DNA of 64,000 bases from Alnus glutinosa (GCF_958979055.1 NC_084894.1:23901616-23965615); one strand, 5' to 3'. Positions 45,162-57,329 are shown, counted from the first letter of the stretch. The notes: generated from the letters alone by a model not told the origin. Numbers and translations are program-made.

Positions 45162-46904
45162 TTTATATTGAAAGTAAAAAAGCATGAGATTTTCATGACA
45201 AACCTGGAGGTGTTGCATCTGATCATAACTACAACTAGTGCCATGGCTACTGATTGTTGAGTGCTGGTCTTTGACAATATTCATTTCCAAGATATAGTTT
45301 AGGGACTTTTTTGAAAAGAATGTCATCAACATGTTTATAATACGGTTAATACCATATCCTCCACCTCTTCCAAAACATAAGGGTCCCCATTACAATTCCA
45401 AACCCAAAAACAAATCTCGTTTCAGCACTTATGTAATTCCACTCAATCATACTCCTATGAGATTCTTCATACATTGGAGGTGACAATTGTGGCTCCTCAT
45501 GTGAGCATTGTGATTTCAAAGGCAAACCACATAATCTTTCGTTTTCTTTGAAGGAATTTTCTGAAAATGAAGAGAATTGCTTGATAAATGGAATATGTCC
45601 CACTAATTGGTTGAACGAAAGGTTGAGGACCGAAAGGAAAATAAGATCATTAGCGAGCTGCATAGGAATCTCTCTAGTAAGCTTGTTGCTTGCCAAGTCT
45701 AGTAACTCAAGATTACTCAATTTCCTCAGAGATGCTGGAATTTGGCCCGTGAAAGCATTATGCGACAAGTTGAGAATATACAACAATGTGAATTCTCCAA
45801 TTTTTTCAGGTATAGAACCATCAAAGTTGTTGCAAGAAAAATCAATGGTGGTGAAGATAGTCAAAATCTTCACTAGCTCCATCTCTAAACCCTTGCTAGT
45901 AACTGTTACTGTATCTTGATAAGTAAACCTACCAATATTAACTTGGAGGTGATTGAGTTTAAAGTTGGCCTCATGTGAACGATCCATCACTGCCATCCAA
46001 GTAGAAAGGAGTACTATTGGAAGGTTACCGGTAAAATTGTTTGAAGCAATATTTATTGTAGCACCCCGCCTTTACTTAATGAAAGATAAAAGTAAAAATA
46101 TCAAATTTCCACCAAGCACTACTAACTCAACTTCAATATCGTTAGAGTTCATACATCTCACAACGAAAATTATCAGTAATAAAGCTTTGCCTTTCAATTG
46201 ATCTTATAAACTCATCAATAAGACATACCAAAGCTTCTATTACATATTGTAAAGTCATTATAAACTAAAATCTTACTCTTTATATATCAACACTACAATA
46301 TACCACACGTGACATTAAAACAAATTTTGTAAATATCAATTTAACTTAACTCAGAACTTCATGAGTCTGGGGTCTCTGAGTACCTCAAGAAAATACATCT
46401 AAGCATTGCTATGAGATTTCCTACAATCTTCCATACCTGCAAGTTCTACCACAATAACTATGCAATTGTTATCCACAATTATATAGGCGGATTAAAGAGT
46501 CCATGGGTCTCAATAAGTATAAGAAATTACTGAGCATTTTCAAATATGAGCCATCTTTTTAGAAAATGACTCCAACATAGTGATTATAATAACAGCTACA
46601 TTAAGTTTACCAAAAAGAATCATTTTATGTAATTCATAGCTGGTAAGATAAGCACTGTAGAGATGTTTAATAAGACATAATAAAATTCACTTATCTTTTT
46701 AGTGACATTTCTTTAATACGTATGGCTTTATACATATATCAATATACATGGTACTTGCATATCATAAAATGCATATGTATATAAATATAAATTAATGAAA
46801 CAATTCAATAATCTCAAAACATATAAATCACATTATTCATTTTATAAAAATGCAATCTTCCCTCATTTTTCTCTAAGAAACTCTTCTAGCTCATCTGGCT
46901 TTCT

Positions 46905-47220
46905 AAAGGACTTTAACCTTTCGTTTACGGTTATCAGGAGGAACCTTTGGCTCTACGGTTAATGTCTATATGAGGCACTTTCAGCTCTTCGTTTAAACAT
47001 TATTCATGAAAACTTTCCAGTTTCTAATTTAATGTGGAAGGCCCCTTCGGCTTCCACAATTAACTTAAGAACACCCTCAAATTTCTAGCTTATTATTTAA
47101 CCTAGAAAGCCCATTCAGCTTTCACAGTTAACATAGGAAAACATCATAGTTTCTTATTTAACCTGGAAGGCCCCTTCGGCTTCCATAATTAACATAGGAA
47201 ACCTTTTAGTTTCTTATTTA
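46905..47220. repeat. Degenerate tandem repeat inside the LTR
   Basis: Three to four units of about 62-68 bp, each containing GGAAGGCCCCTTCGGCTTCC or a variant followed by an AATTAACATAGG-type word. Such repeats are common in long LTRs. Confidence 0.6.
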
Positions 47221-47905
47221 TCTTTTATTCTCATTAATCAAAGATATACAAAAACATGTCTCTCTTAGCTAGAGTGATTCTTTTGTTCTCATAATCATCC
47301 TTTTTCATTTCACAAAATTATTTCAATACATGTAAAAATAATTAAAACATATAATCATGTTATTCATAAAATACTCAGGCTCATGTAATTTAAATAATCA
47401 TATCTCAACACTTTATCAAATGCTTCAATAAGTAAAATAGTATCATTTCTCAGTAAGTAGTTATACTTACAACTTTGCAGACTGTCTAAGATCTTCTCTT
47501 GTCCTAAATAACTCATGGCAATTTATTGCACCCACGCTCGACAGTATATTAGTCTAATATTAATTTTAAAAAGCTAATATCCAAACCATTGATTATTTCC
47601 CTTATGTTTTGTCTAAAAACGGACAGCATAACGACATATATCTAAAATGTCATAATGTCATTCGGACATCATAATGGCTATGTAGCTTTACCACGTATTT
47701 TTACACGGATATTACTACGACACTACTATAATATTTATCTAAAATTTCTAATATTACTTGGGCATTACAACGACGCTATTATAAAATACCTAATAATATT
47801 TATGTAGCACAACAACGTATTTATAATATTTAAAAGAATGATTGAATATAATATCCTTCCCTGAGATATTCAATCACATTTTTCCGAGCAATTTTGTCAT
47901 TATAT

Positions 47906-49166
47906 CAACATAATTTAAAGTGGCTGCCCTTATTGATAATGACACAGGATGGTGGAATTTTGAGCTTATACAAAGATTGTTTGATCCGGGGGATGTGAAT
48001 CGGATATGTAGTATTGGGATCAGTCCTCTTTGTACTCCGGATCGAATTGTGTGGAGGGGGAATGCTTCAGGAGTTTTTTCAGTGAAAAGTGCCTATTACT
48101 TGACTATGACCAGAGTTACTCAAGAAAAAGGAGGGAGTTCAAAAGAGGTATGTGATGATATGGTCTGGCATTCCATTTGGAGTTTACAAGCCCCACCAGT
48201 GGTTAGACACTTTTGTTGGAAAGTCTGTAATAACCTACTGCCTACTAAGAGTAATTTGGCTTTGAAGAAATTGTTCCTAGCTCGGAATGTCCTATTTGCC
48301 TCAGGGATTCGGAGACGGTGGTTCATTGTTTATGGGTTGTCCAGCTGCAATGGCTGTGTGGCAGGAATGCAGTAGACGTCTCCAGAAGCTGGCCTTGGTG
48401 GCCAATGACGGATAAGAGCTGGTGAAAATTTTCTTCGAGAAGTTATCAAGTGAGGAGGTTCTGGAAGCCTGTACAGTGGCAAGGGCAATCTGGTTGCGGA
48501 GGAATTCTTTTGTGTTTGCAGGGGAATTTCTGCCACCTCTCCAGGTGGTAGAACGATCTAGAATGGCTATGGAAGAATATTCTACAGCGCATAATGATGG
48601 TAGTTGCACCAAAAATGATACCCCCATGACCCCTCCAAGATGGACTAAGCCTCCGGACGATATGTGGAAAATTAATATGGATGCTGCGGTAGACAAAGGG
48701 GTAAGGAAGATGGGAGTGGGGGTTGTTATCAGAGATGCAGGTGGTAGGATTATAGCTGCACGAGCAAAACAAATCCCATTCATCGTGGATCCTCTACTGG
48801 CTGAAACTGTAGCAGCTTGGCACGCTATTTCTTTTGGCAAGGAGATGGGGGGAGACAAGGTGATTCTGGAGGGGGACTCGTTGCTGGTGACTTCGGCACT
48901 AGAGAAAGTGGATGTAAATGACCAAGCAAATGGCCAACTCCTTGAAGACATCCGGTCAAGCTTTAGCTCTTTTTCCTCTGTCCAGGTTCATCATGTTACT
49001 AGAAAATCTAATATAGCAACCCATGTATTGGCTAGAAGTGCTGTCTCAATTTTTAGATAGAGTTTGGATAGGGGAATGCCCCGGCATTATCCAAAGTATT
49101 GTACTCGTGGAGCGAGATGAGATTACTCAATAATGAAGATTCCATTCTTTTCAAAAAAAAAAAAAA
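47906..49166 (+). pseudogene. LINE ORF2 3' fragment: zinc-binding region plus RNase H
   Basis: The frame 47,920-48,375 encodes the segment after reverse transcriptase (WRGNASGVFSVKSAYYL ... LLPTKSNL). The zf-RVT word CPICLRDSETVVHCLW is seen in another frame near 48,290-48,330, showing frameshifts. The frame 48,422-49,060 encodes a type I RNase H domain (INMDAAVDKG ... GVGVVIRDAGG ... LAETVAAWHAI ... LEGDSLLV ... NIATHVLAR) with the first three acidic residues kept, but histidine where the family usually has the last aspartate. A 3' tail ends in an A-run (about 49,153-49,166). It is 5'-truncated and nested in the LTR. Confidence 0.75.
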
Positions 49167-49371
49167 GGTGTCAAGTATACATGTTGTTTGTATTGTTCTG
49201 CAGTAAGCGTGAATCCTCCAGAATCCTTTGGATTCGGCTTCAGTTATGTTTTTGAGGAATTTCTAGAGTTCACGTCTAGTTGTACACAACAATAGCCAAT
49301 AGGTAGTGAAATAAAAATCTTGACTTTTCAACCCATTCATTCGGACCTCCACCCAAGAGAGAACGTCTTAT

Positions 49372-49412
<41 letters not shown>

Positions 49413-49530
49413 TACTTACAAGCTGAAATGAAAATGTGAAGAACCTAGCATATTCTACTGTACGTACGTGTACATGAGTCCTATAGGCACAAAGCAAATC
49501 CTCTAGCATCCCTTAGACATGGAGTACCAC
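49167..49530. other. Unassigned DNA with a T-run, inside the LTR
   Basis: Contains a T-run of about 34 bases at 49,374-49,410 that may mark a minus-strand retroposed insert to its right. Family and ends are not resolved. Confidence 0.35.
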
Positions 49531-52342
49531 CAAGCTTCTCTAGCATATTCAAAATCTGGAACCTACTATTTTCTATTTAACTAATTCACTTTTCCTTTAA
49601 GTTAAATTAATTAAATCTTGAGTTTTAAATCATTCATAATATAAATTAGAGTATAGTTCAAACTGTCCACTTCTCAGTTCAAATTGAGGATATAAAATTA
49701 GACAAAATATATTTTTCAAATGTATTTAATCCAACTTAAAACTAATATTTATATTAAAATAATCTTGGTTAATCTAATAAATTCCTTAGGTGTTACATCT
49801 ATGATTTGAAGCATCGGCCATGGGGCATCAAGCCCTGGATGACCAATGGGCCCATATAATTTGTTAGGTCGCAAAATAAGAACATTCAATATGGTTAATC
49901 CTTTCAAGTAAAATGGGAAGGTGTCTTTGATGTGATTATTCCCAATGTCCGAGACCTCCAATAAATGTCAATTCTTCATAGATTTCGATAACTTTCCCTC
50001 TAGATGGTTTTTATTGATATCTAAAGTTTGTAAATAACAAGACTCTGGAAATGTATCAGGAATTGTACCATTGATATTGTTTTTCCCCTTAGACTCAACA
50101 CCTGAATAAAAGCCCCACTCATCTCAATCAAGCGTTGGGGAATTGTGCCATTGAAGTAATTATCAGACAGATCAACAAATCGAAGATATGTAGCATTGCA
50201 TATGAATCCAGGGATACTCCCATATAATTTATTACTTGAAATTGAAAAGAATTCTGCGGATTCAAGGGACTGGCCGATGATAGCTGGTAAGGCAGAATGA
50301 AAATTATTCATGGAGAAATCCAAGTAGCTGACAGGTGGGAGAACTGGGAGTTGGCCTTGGAATTGGTTGGAGGGAAAGTCTAGATATCTTGGAACATCAA
50401 TAGAAAGATTGGAGATTGGTCCTTCAAGAGTCTTCAAGTAGTTATAAGAAAGATTTAGAGATTGAAGATCAGGAAGTTTCCAGATCAAGTTGGGTAACTC
50501 TTCATCGATTCGGTTCTTTGAAATGTCTAGATAGGATAAACTGGATTGGTTTCTCAAGAAATCAGGAAATCTTTTCAACTTGCAAGAAGCGAGAATTAAT
50601 GTTAAAAGGGGAACCGAGGATAACGAAAGGTTAAAACCATTATATTCAGTCAACAAGTTGATGTGAGAAAGATCAAGGTATGAAAGATTTTTTAACGATT
50701 GAATCACACTATGGTCCAGGGAGTTGTTAAATTTGTTTGAACCAAGTGATAGGCCTTCAAGACCTCGAAGTTCAAAGATAGACATGGGTATTGGCCCTTC
50801 TAATTGGTTGTTATCCAGATAAACACTTTCTAGTATGTAAGAAGAAGCATTGGGAAATTCTTTAAGTTGACCAGAAAATTGGTTGGACGAGAGTCCTAAC
50901 ACTTGCAATGATGAAAGGGAAAATAGAGAAACTGAAATATTCTCATTCAATGAATTTCTATCCAAGGAAAGAGATTCCAATTTCAAAAGTTCTTCCCACT
51001 GAGTGGTAGTAATCTGACCAGTAAGATTATTGAAAGAAAGGTCTAGGTTGGTCAGATTCTTGGCCATGCTAAATACTGGAATTGATCCACTAAACATGTT
51101 AAATGACATGTCCAAATAGACCAATTGTATGAGGCTCACCCATGAGTTTGGAATTGATCCATTAAAATTGCAATTCGAAAGATCTATTGTTGACAACATT
51201 TTAAGATTGCCAATAGAATGTGGCAATGACCCTAAAAATCCTGTATAGTTAAGAAGCATGGTTTGAAGATATACATTTGGAGGAAATTCTGGCAAAGAAT
51301 CTCGCAGGTCATAATTTTTTAATAAGTCAATTGCTTGTAGCGTTGGAACCTGGAAGATCTTTTTTGGAAATGTTCCATTCAACCTAGAAGAGGAGACTTT
51401 CAAAAATGTCAGATTTTTGAAATCTGCAAAAAAAATTGGAACTGGAGAAGAAAAGTTGTTACCATTTAAATGAATAATTGAAAGGGACTTAAGATTCCGT
51501 AACGATGAATCAATAGGGCCTGAAAGATTGCAGTATAACAAGCTCAACCCTCTCAAATTTGGCAATGAAGATGATAAGGTGTGACACCACTCCTTACCTT
51601 GCGTTGATATAGCTATACCAACAAGATAAAGTTCGATAAGCTCCGAAAGGTTATGAACGAGCATATTTAAATTTGAATTCTCAAGTGTCAGGGATTGTGC
51701 AGTTTTGTAGGGGTCATAATTGCGAGATAAATCAAGAGTAACCAACCTTGTCAAACGAGAAATAGCAATAAGAATCTGCCTTACAAAGCCAACATTTGAT
51801 AGATTTAAATAACTCAAATTCGCCAACTTGTCAAGCTGTGATGGAATGTGAGAAGCGTTGAAGTAGTTGTAAACTAAAATTCAGGCTTTGGAGATGCTGA
51901 AGATTGAAGAGGCTGCTCGAATCTTCAAGTCCACTCGAGATGAATTCATTGGTCAAGTCGAGACCAATAACACGTCCTTCATGGCAGGTTACGCCTTCCC
52001 AAGAACAGCAATCAACACTTTGATTCCACTTAACGAGTTTGCTGGACCTAGCAGGATAGAATGTAAGGTTGTCCTTCAATTGCAGCAACAAGGACTGTTG
52101 GTTGCTGATACATTTCCCAGGCACCCAATGACACAAATTCTAATTAGGAAAAGTGAGTAAATGGGCATCAAGAAAGTCCACGAAAAAACCGCAAGTGATC
52201 TCATTGCAGGGAATGGAAGAGGTGGTGATATTAATTAATGGTGGATTGAGGATGGTATTGATTTGTTTTGTGTGTGAGTAAATATATAGCCGGGGGTTGT
52301 GGCCACGAATCGGGAAAGTAAAGTTCTGCGAACATGACTTTT

Positions 52343-52374
52343 TGACCTGTGACTCTGAGTCGTCTTACGTGGCC
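52343..52374. promoter_or_regulatory. W-box and ABRE-like motifs upstream of RLP-4
   Basis: TTGACC at 52,343-52,348 and TACGTGGC at 52,367-52,374 lie about 140-170 bp upstream of the ancestral start. The 1.5-kb element that follows at 52,410 separates this proximal promoter from the more distal flank. Confidence 0.45.
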
Positions 52375-52404
52375 GACCAAGAGGAAGAAGAGAGACCTTT
52401 GACT

Positions 52405-52900
52405 TAAGAGAGCTGCTACACTCACACTCAACTCCCCACACCCTAATCTGGCATTCCACATCATTTTTTTCCCCCTCCTTATCTCCTCTCTCTGCCTCCT
52501 CCCTCCATCTTCCCTCTCCCTCCAACCTCCAACCGACCACACATTTTGGCCCTTCCCCGGCCAGAACGGCCGAATTCCGGCCGTTCCAGCATGGGAAGAA
52601 CCTGATCCCGGTCAGTCGCCCAGGATCCGGCCGTTCTGGCCGAGAAAGGGTCGGATCCCGGCTTGACGGCCAGGATCCAGCCGTTTTGGCCGGGAAAGGG
52701 CAAGATCCTGGACAGCCGGCCAGGATCCGGCCACTCTAGCCAGGAAAGGGGGCAGTTCTAGTAGGGAAAGGGCCGAATCCCCAGCTGTTCTAGCCGAGGA
52801 ACGACCAGATCCCGGCCAGCAAGCCGGATCTGTCTTCGTTTTCATTTGCTGACCGAAAGAGAGGAGAAGAAGAAGAAGAATGAGAGAGAGAGAGTTTCCA

Positions 52901-52933
<33 letters not shown>

Positions 52934-53915
52934 AAAAAAAAAAAAAAAAGAAAAAAAAGAAAAGGAAAACTTGAATTTACCCCCATGAAGTTGTCACCGA
53001 TTTGCAATTCTACCACCAATGTTTCAATTTTGTTAATTGCACCTTATTAAATTTTAGAAATTTTCAATTTAGGGAATCCGTCCAAATCAATTGTCTAACT
53101 TAACGAATTTTGCCTCATGTGCCGCGCATGTGCCCTTTTTGACAAAATTGCCCTCTTTAAGATGGTGCCGTTTTGTAAGTCTTCTCCAAGCTTCAAAACG
53201 GCACCGTTTTGAAGACAAGCCCTAAAACATCCTTCGGCCTCATCGGGGAAGACGACCTTGATCATCTTCCAGACCCACTTCTATTTCGGCCGAGAGGAAC
53301 TGCCGGTAATTGGTTCGTCGATTTCGGCCGACAGAAATTGCCGGTATTTGTTTTGTCAACGTCCAGTGACAAGGCTGTGATGTTGAACAACTCAACCGAA
53401 ATCGACGAAACAAAGTACCGTCAATTTCTGTTGACGCCAGGAGGCCTCCGCGTTGGCATCCGCCGCACAGCCCATCTCCTTCAAGGATGACTCGCTCGCC
53501 GCCCCCCGACGAGGCTGTCTTCCCCGATCGTTGTTTTAGGGCGATGACATTTTGTATCAAAACAGTGTCGTTTTGTAGAGGGAGATTTTGGTTTTGGTGT
53601 TTCACAAAACGGCACCGTTTTGTAAAGGGTATTTTTGTCAGTTTTCATCACTAACTGGCACATGAACGGCACGTGAGGCGAAATTCGTTAAGTCAGACGG
53701 ATGATTTGGACGGAATCCCTAAATTGAAAATTTCTGAAACTTAATGGGGTGCAATTAACAAAATTGAAACATTAGTAGTAGAATTGCAAATCAGTGACAA
53801 CTTTATGGGGGTAAATTGAAGTTTTCTCAAAAAAAAAAAAAAATTGATGTGAAAATTTCACATCGAAGTGTGTGGGGATTTGGGTGTGGGGAGTTGGGTG
53901 TGAGTGTAACATTTT
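52405..53915. mobile_element. 1.5-kb Mutator-like element in the RLP-4 promoter
   Basis: The ends share TACACTCACA-type inverted repeats (52,417-52,450 and 53,881-53,910) and lie between ACTTAA-containing direct repeats of about 9 bp, with mismatches. The empty site is preserved near 57,465-57,485, where the promoter-like words run on without interruption. The interior has GC-rich GGCCGTTCTGGCC-type subrepeats (52,555-52,830) and a second foldback. Exact ends are uncertain by a few bases. Confidence 0.6.
52965..53827. mobile_element. Nested foldback with palindromic AAAACGGCACCGTTTT arms
   Basis: GAAAACTTGAATTTACCCCC at the left is complementary to the right end. Complementarity continues for over 200 bp per arm and includes two AAAACGGCACCGTTTT palindromes (about 53,194-53,213 and 53,604-53,624). 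The GC-richer loop (53,220-53,550) is also partly self-complementary. Frames across it are open by chance. Confidence 0.65.
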
Positions 53916-53924
53916 TCTTTACTT

Positions 53925-54408
53925 AATTGGCTCCTGTCAACGTTTTGGAAGAAGAAGAAAAGTCAGGAAATTAATGTGAGATATATAATAATTGCCTCAA
54001 ACGCCGACCACCATCAAATTAAATCAATTGGTACGTACGTAGCCTTTATTTATCGCCACTGCTATATTTATTGCCCAACTTCTTTTTTTGTCTGATTAAA
54101 TGGACACATGAGTTACTTACAAAAATAAAATAAAATGGACACATGAGTTTAACATTTCAGAAAATTTGGCTCCGTTTGTTTAAGTATGGGAAAAAGAGTG
54201 AATGTTGGCGGCTGGGAGCATTCAGCATTGACGAGAGAAAAGCTTGGTAGATAGGTGCAAGCATCAGCCTTCAGGGTTGTCGATCATTATCTCATCAACG
54301 CGACCAAAAAATCTTATTTCCTTCCATAAACATTCATGGCATCAACGCTACGTATACCAAAGGGATCGACCGGAAAAACTTGGAACGAAGAAGTACTCGA
54401 GGAGCTTC
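53925..54408. repeat. Distal RLP 5' flank, displaced by the element
   Basis: Matches 37,845-38,300 (upstream of RLP-3) and its first part matches 57,476-57,660. No gene was seen. Confidence 0.6.
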
Positions 54409-54410
54409 TT

Positions 54411-54835
54411 TAGAGTATTCACAACAATTTTCTTAAAAGGAATTTGTTTCTTAAATTTTTTTTTTAAAAAAATTTAAGAAAGTTACAAAAACCCTCCACA
54501 GCAGCATTCCTAAAATTTTTGTCTCACTGGGAAGTGAACGCTACTCACTTCCCATTCAATTGTTTATTTACAAAATTTATTATCTCCCCTACTTTATTTT
54601 TTTTCTTACTTTTAATTAAAGTAAAGGTAAAAAATATATTATCTCTCTTCTAGTTTATCTTTTCTTTTTTTTTTTTCTTACTTTTAATTAAAGTAAAAGT
54701 AAAAGAATAATATTTTAATAATATAGGGAAAAGTGAAGGGAAGGTGTGGGGTGTTTTTTTTATACGAAAATAAAAAGTAGTTTTGTTCCCTATATTTAAG
54801 AAAAATAGTTGAAAAACTGATGGGAATGCTATTAT
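54411..54835. mobile_element. Tourist-like MITE of about 425 bp
   Basis: Imperfect inverted ends (GAGTATTCACAACA and complement of GCATTCCCATCAG), TTA/TA at both borders, and an unfilled site at about 38,290 where the flank runs straight through. AT-rich inside. Confidence 0.5.
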
Positions 54836-56660
54836 AAAATCTTTCATTCTCTAAATACAGGAAATATCTCATAAATATCACAAAAAGTTATATGCAACGT
54901 TCAACTTTTTTATTGCTTCACTAAATTAAACATTGGAAATGATATAATGCTACACTCTCCATTGATTTAACACAAAATATTTATCCCTCGTCTCCTTTGT
55001 TGAGATTTTGTAAAATATGTAAGGTAAAGAAAATAATATTTTAATGGTATATGAAAAAATAAAGAAGGTTATTTTAGAGCGATTTTGAATAGAAAGCAGG
55101 AAGTAATTTTATTTTTTATATTTAAGAAGAAAAAAAAAGACTGGTGTGAGTGCAAAACTGCTCTCCTAGCTGATATTGAAAATTCTCCGCTTTCGGTCTT
55201 TCTTTTCTTTGCTATATCAGCCATATATCCACAATTTTAATTCACCTCGATGTTTTTCTTTTGGAATTTCCTATTATTGTAGGAGTATGAAATCAAGTTA
55301 TATTTGTTAAAAATGAAAGTGTTCATCGCTGAAATTGTCTGGATCGACCAATGCACTTTTAGGATGTTATATAAAAGCAACCAAATTCTAGAGTCTACCA
55401 TATATCCTAGGCCTTTGGCAAATCGGAGTACCAAAATAACAGCACCATCACGTACATGTATGTGATTCTATTAATTCTACTGTACAGTAGAATTACATAT
55501 GCAAATTTATATATGAGTTCAAATGGAATATGGGTATAGGATTGACCTCAAGGCCATTTCTATTAATTGAAAATTAAGCAAGAATTTCAGTCACCCTCAC
55601 TGTAAAGGGTTTATTGTTTGATTTATATATTTTATGACGTTCAGAAAAAAAAAATAAAATGGATTGATGTGGAATGTAAAGGAAAAAGATGATGAATACA
55701 AAATACTGCGTTCAATATACTGAAAAAATTAAATAAAATATAATTTGTTTAGAAAAAAATAAAATATTATTTATTTTTTTAAAAAGCAAACATTGTCGCA
55801 AGTCAAAAATGTTGCTATTCTGATTCTTAACTTTATCTACCCGTTGGAGCCCATAAGTACAGACCCCATTTTGTTAGAATACTCAAAGAATTTGCAGCAG
55901 TTCCTATCCACCCCCAAAATGCATAAAAGACCATATAAAACACAGGCTGATAAAATGCATACAAAACGCAAAGATGCTCAACGTAAAATGCAAGGACAGA
56001 GGAAGTAAATACAAAACGCAAGGGAAACGACATGAAACGCAAATAAGATACGTATGTCCACTACCAAAAAAAAAAGAAAAGAAAAAGGCGCCTACAAATT
56101 GTTTGAAAAATGTATATTTCCATATGCTAAAGATGTATGGGGACTATATATAGATGCTTTAAGAAAAATGTATATTTCCTTTTGCCAATAAAACAATGAA
56201 TTCGGTTAAACCCTCTATGATTTGTGCCAATTCTAACCACATCTCTTGTGGTATTTAAGTTTTCTAGTACACCACTTTCTTCCCCTTCGGTTATATATGT
56301 ATATTGATAAGTATTTGGCACTAAGGAGAAGGGGGAGAAGAGATTCAAACTAGTGACTTCTCCTTCTATTATATTCACCACTAGAACTTATGTTATATGA
56401 GATCGGTGACCTTACACTTACCAACAACTCAAATGGAACTACAATAAGATCAGAGAAATCGTAACAAATAAACGTTAGATAGAGAAAGAAAGGAGGGGGA
56501 AGCATTTAGCGGCTTTTAGCCCATTTCCAATTTTATTGTCTTCACCGGCATTTGTTCTTACCGGTTCGATGTTGTAGTAAGGGTTTATAGCCTTGTATGA
56601 AATTTGTACTAGCATCCAAATTTTCGGCACTAATCCTATCATTTTAGAACATCACTTGTG
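54836..56660. other. Intergenic DNA, partly duplicated
   Basis: About 55,150-55,580 matches 4400-4850. The rest (55,590-56,660) is not recognised. A B-box-like word on the minus strand near 56,340-56,365 could belong to a SINE relic. No gene is supported. Confidence 0.5.
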
Positions 56661-56689
56661 ATTCTATACAACAAATTTATTTAATTATT

Positions 56690-57165
56690 TATATAAAAAT
56701 AAATAATTAATTAATTAAAAATCTTTAAAAAATAATTAAAAATAATAAAATTTAAAAAAAGAAGGCTGAGCCACCCCCTTGGCCACCATGGGGTGGCCGG
56801 CCAAAAAAAAAATTATGGGTTTTGGCCCTTGAGCGTGGCCGAACAACCCCCGTGGCCCATGGGGGTGGTTCGGCCACCCCCAAGCTGGCCACCCATCAAA
56901 AAAAATTTGAGGGTTTGCCCTTGAGGGTTGTCAATCCACCCCCATGGCCTATGGGGGTGGTTCGGTCACTCCCAAGAGCCAAATCCCATCATTTTTTTTT
57001 TTTTTTGTCATGGGTGGCCGAACCACCAACGCGGCCATCCCAGACCGGCCAAAGAGGTAGCTCAGCTACCTCTTATTTTTTTTCATTTTTTTTTTATTTT
57101 TTTTAAAATAATATTATTTTTAATTATTTTTTAAAGATTTTTATTTTTCACGTTTTTTATATAGT
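56690..57165. mobile_element. Degenerate foldback with GC-rich GTGGCC core
   Basis: A/T-rich arms (about 56,695-56,760 and 57,080-57,155) are inverted copies. The core has CCCCCATGG / GGGGGTGG units like those of 30,964-31,813, though the two elements share core style more than sequence. No TSD was found. Confidence 0.5.
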
Positions 57166-57329
57166 GCTATATGTTAACCTCAACAATTGATACTTGGCAA
57201 GCCGTTAAAATTTGAACGAAAAATTTAACAGAGGTACTAAATTGATTTTTATCCTTAATTTAATTACCACCTATGATACAAAATAAAATTGAAATACTAA
57301 ATTTAAAAATATGTATAATTCAGGTAGTA

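Larger units (their letters stand above)
46057..49797 (-). mobile_element. LTR inserted in RLP-4, carrying a nested LINE fragment
   Basis: Starts TGTAGCACCCCGCC and ends TTAGGTGTTACA. Flanking 5-mers are TTTAT (46,052-46,056) and TCTAT (49,798-49,802), differing by one base, and the RLP frame rejoins when it is removed. Without the nested LINE it would be about 2.5 kb. No gag or pol of its own is seen, so it is a solo LTR or an old fragment. Its ends are of the same style as the RLP-1 LTR, minus orientation inferred. Confidence 0.7.
45250..52204 (-). pseudogene. RLP-4: Ve1-type LRR receptor-like protein, pseudogene split by an LTR
   Basis: The ancestral start is at 52,204 (signal peptide FSWTFLMPIYSLF). 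A frame break near 52,135 separates it from the cap (NQQSLLLQLK ... VDCCSWEGVTCHEG) and a second near 51,850 precedes a long open LRR stretch of 601 codons (51,826-50,021). That stretch retains the KEWCH word and the N-terminal LRRs missing from RLP-3. A third break lies near 50,090. The gene is then interrupted at 49,797/46,057 by an LTR. It resumes with the island domain (VTVTSKG), final LRRs, TYEESH-like juxtamembrane segment and membrane helix, ending at a TAA (45,346-45,348) made by a small insertion after WRIWY. It is the closest relative of RLP-1. Confidence 0.9.

Noticed and set aside
46905..47220. CRISPR-like regular repeats
   Set aside because: Only three to four degenerate units without constant-length spacers, inside a plant LTR.
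52231..53605. Several frames of 74-135 codons near RLP-4 and inside the nested foldback
   Set aside because: They cover the promoter and a palindromic transposon. No family motif, and no agreement in frame between copies.
56340..56365. tRNA or tRNA-derived gene on the minus strand
   Set aside because: Only a B-box-like word is present. No acceptor stem or anticodon arm can be drawn.
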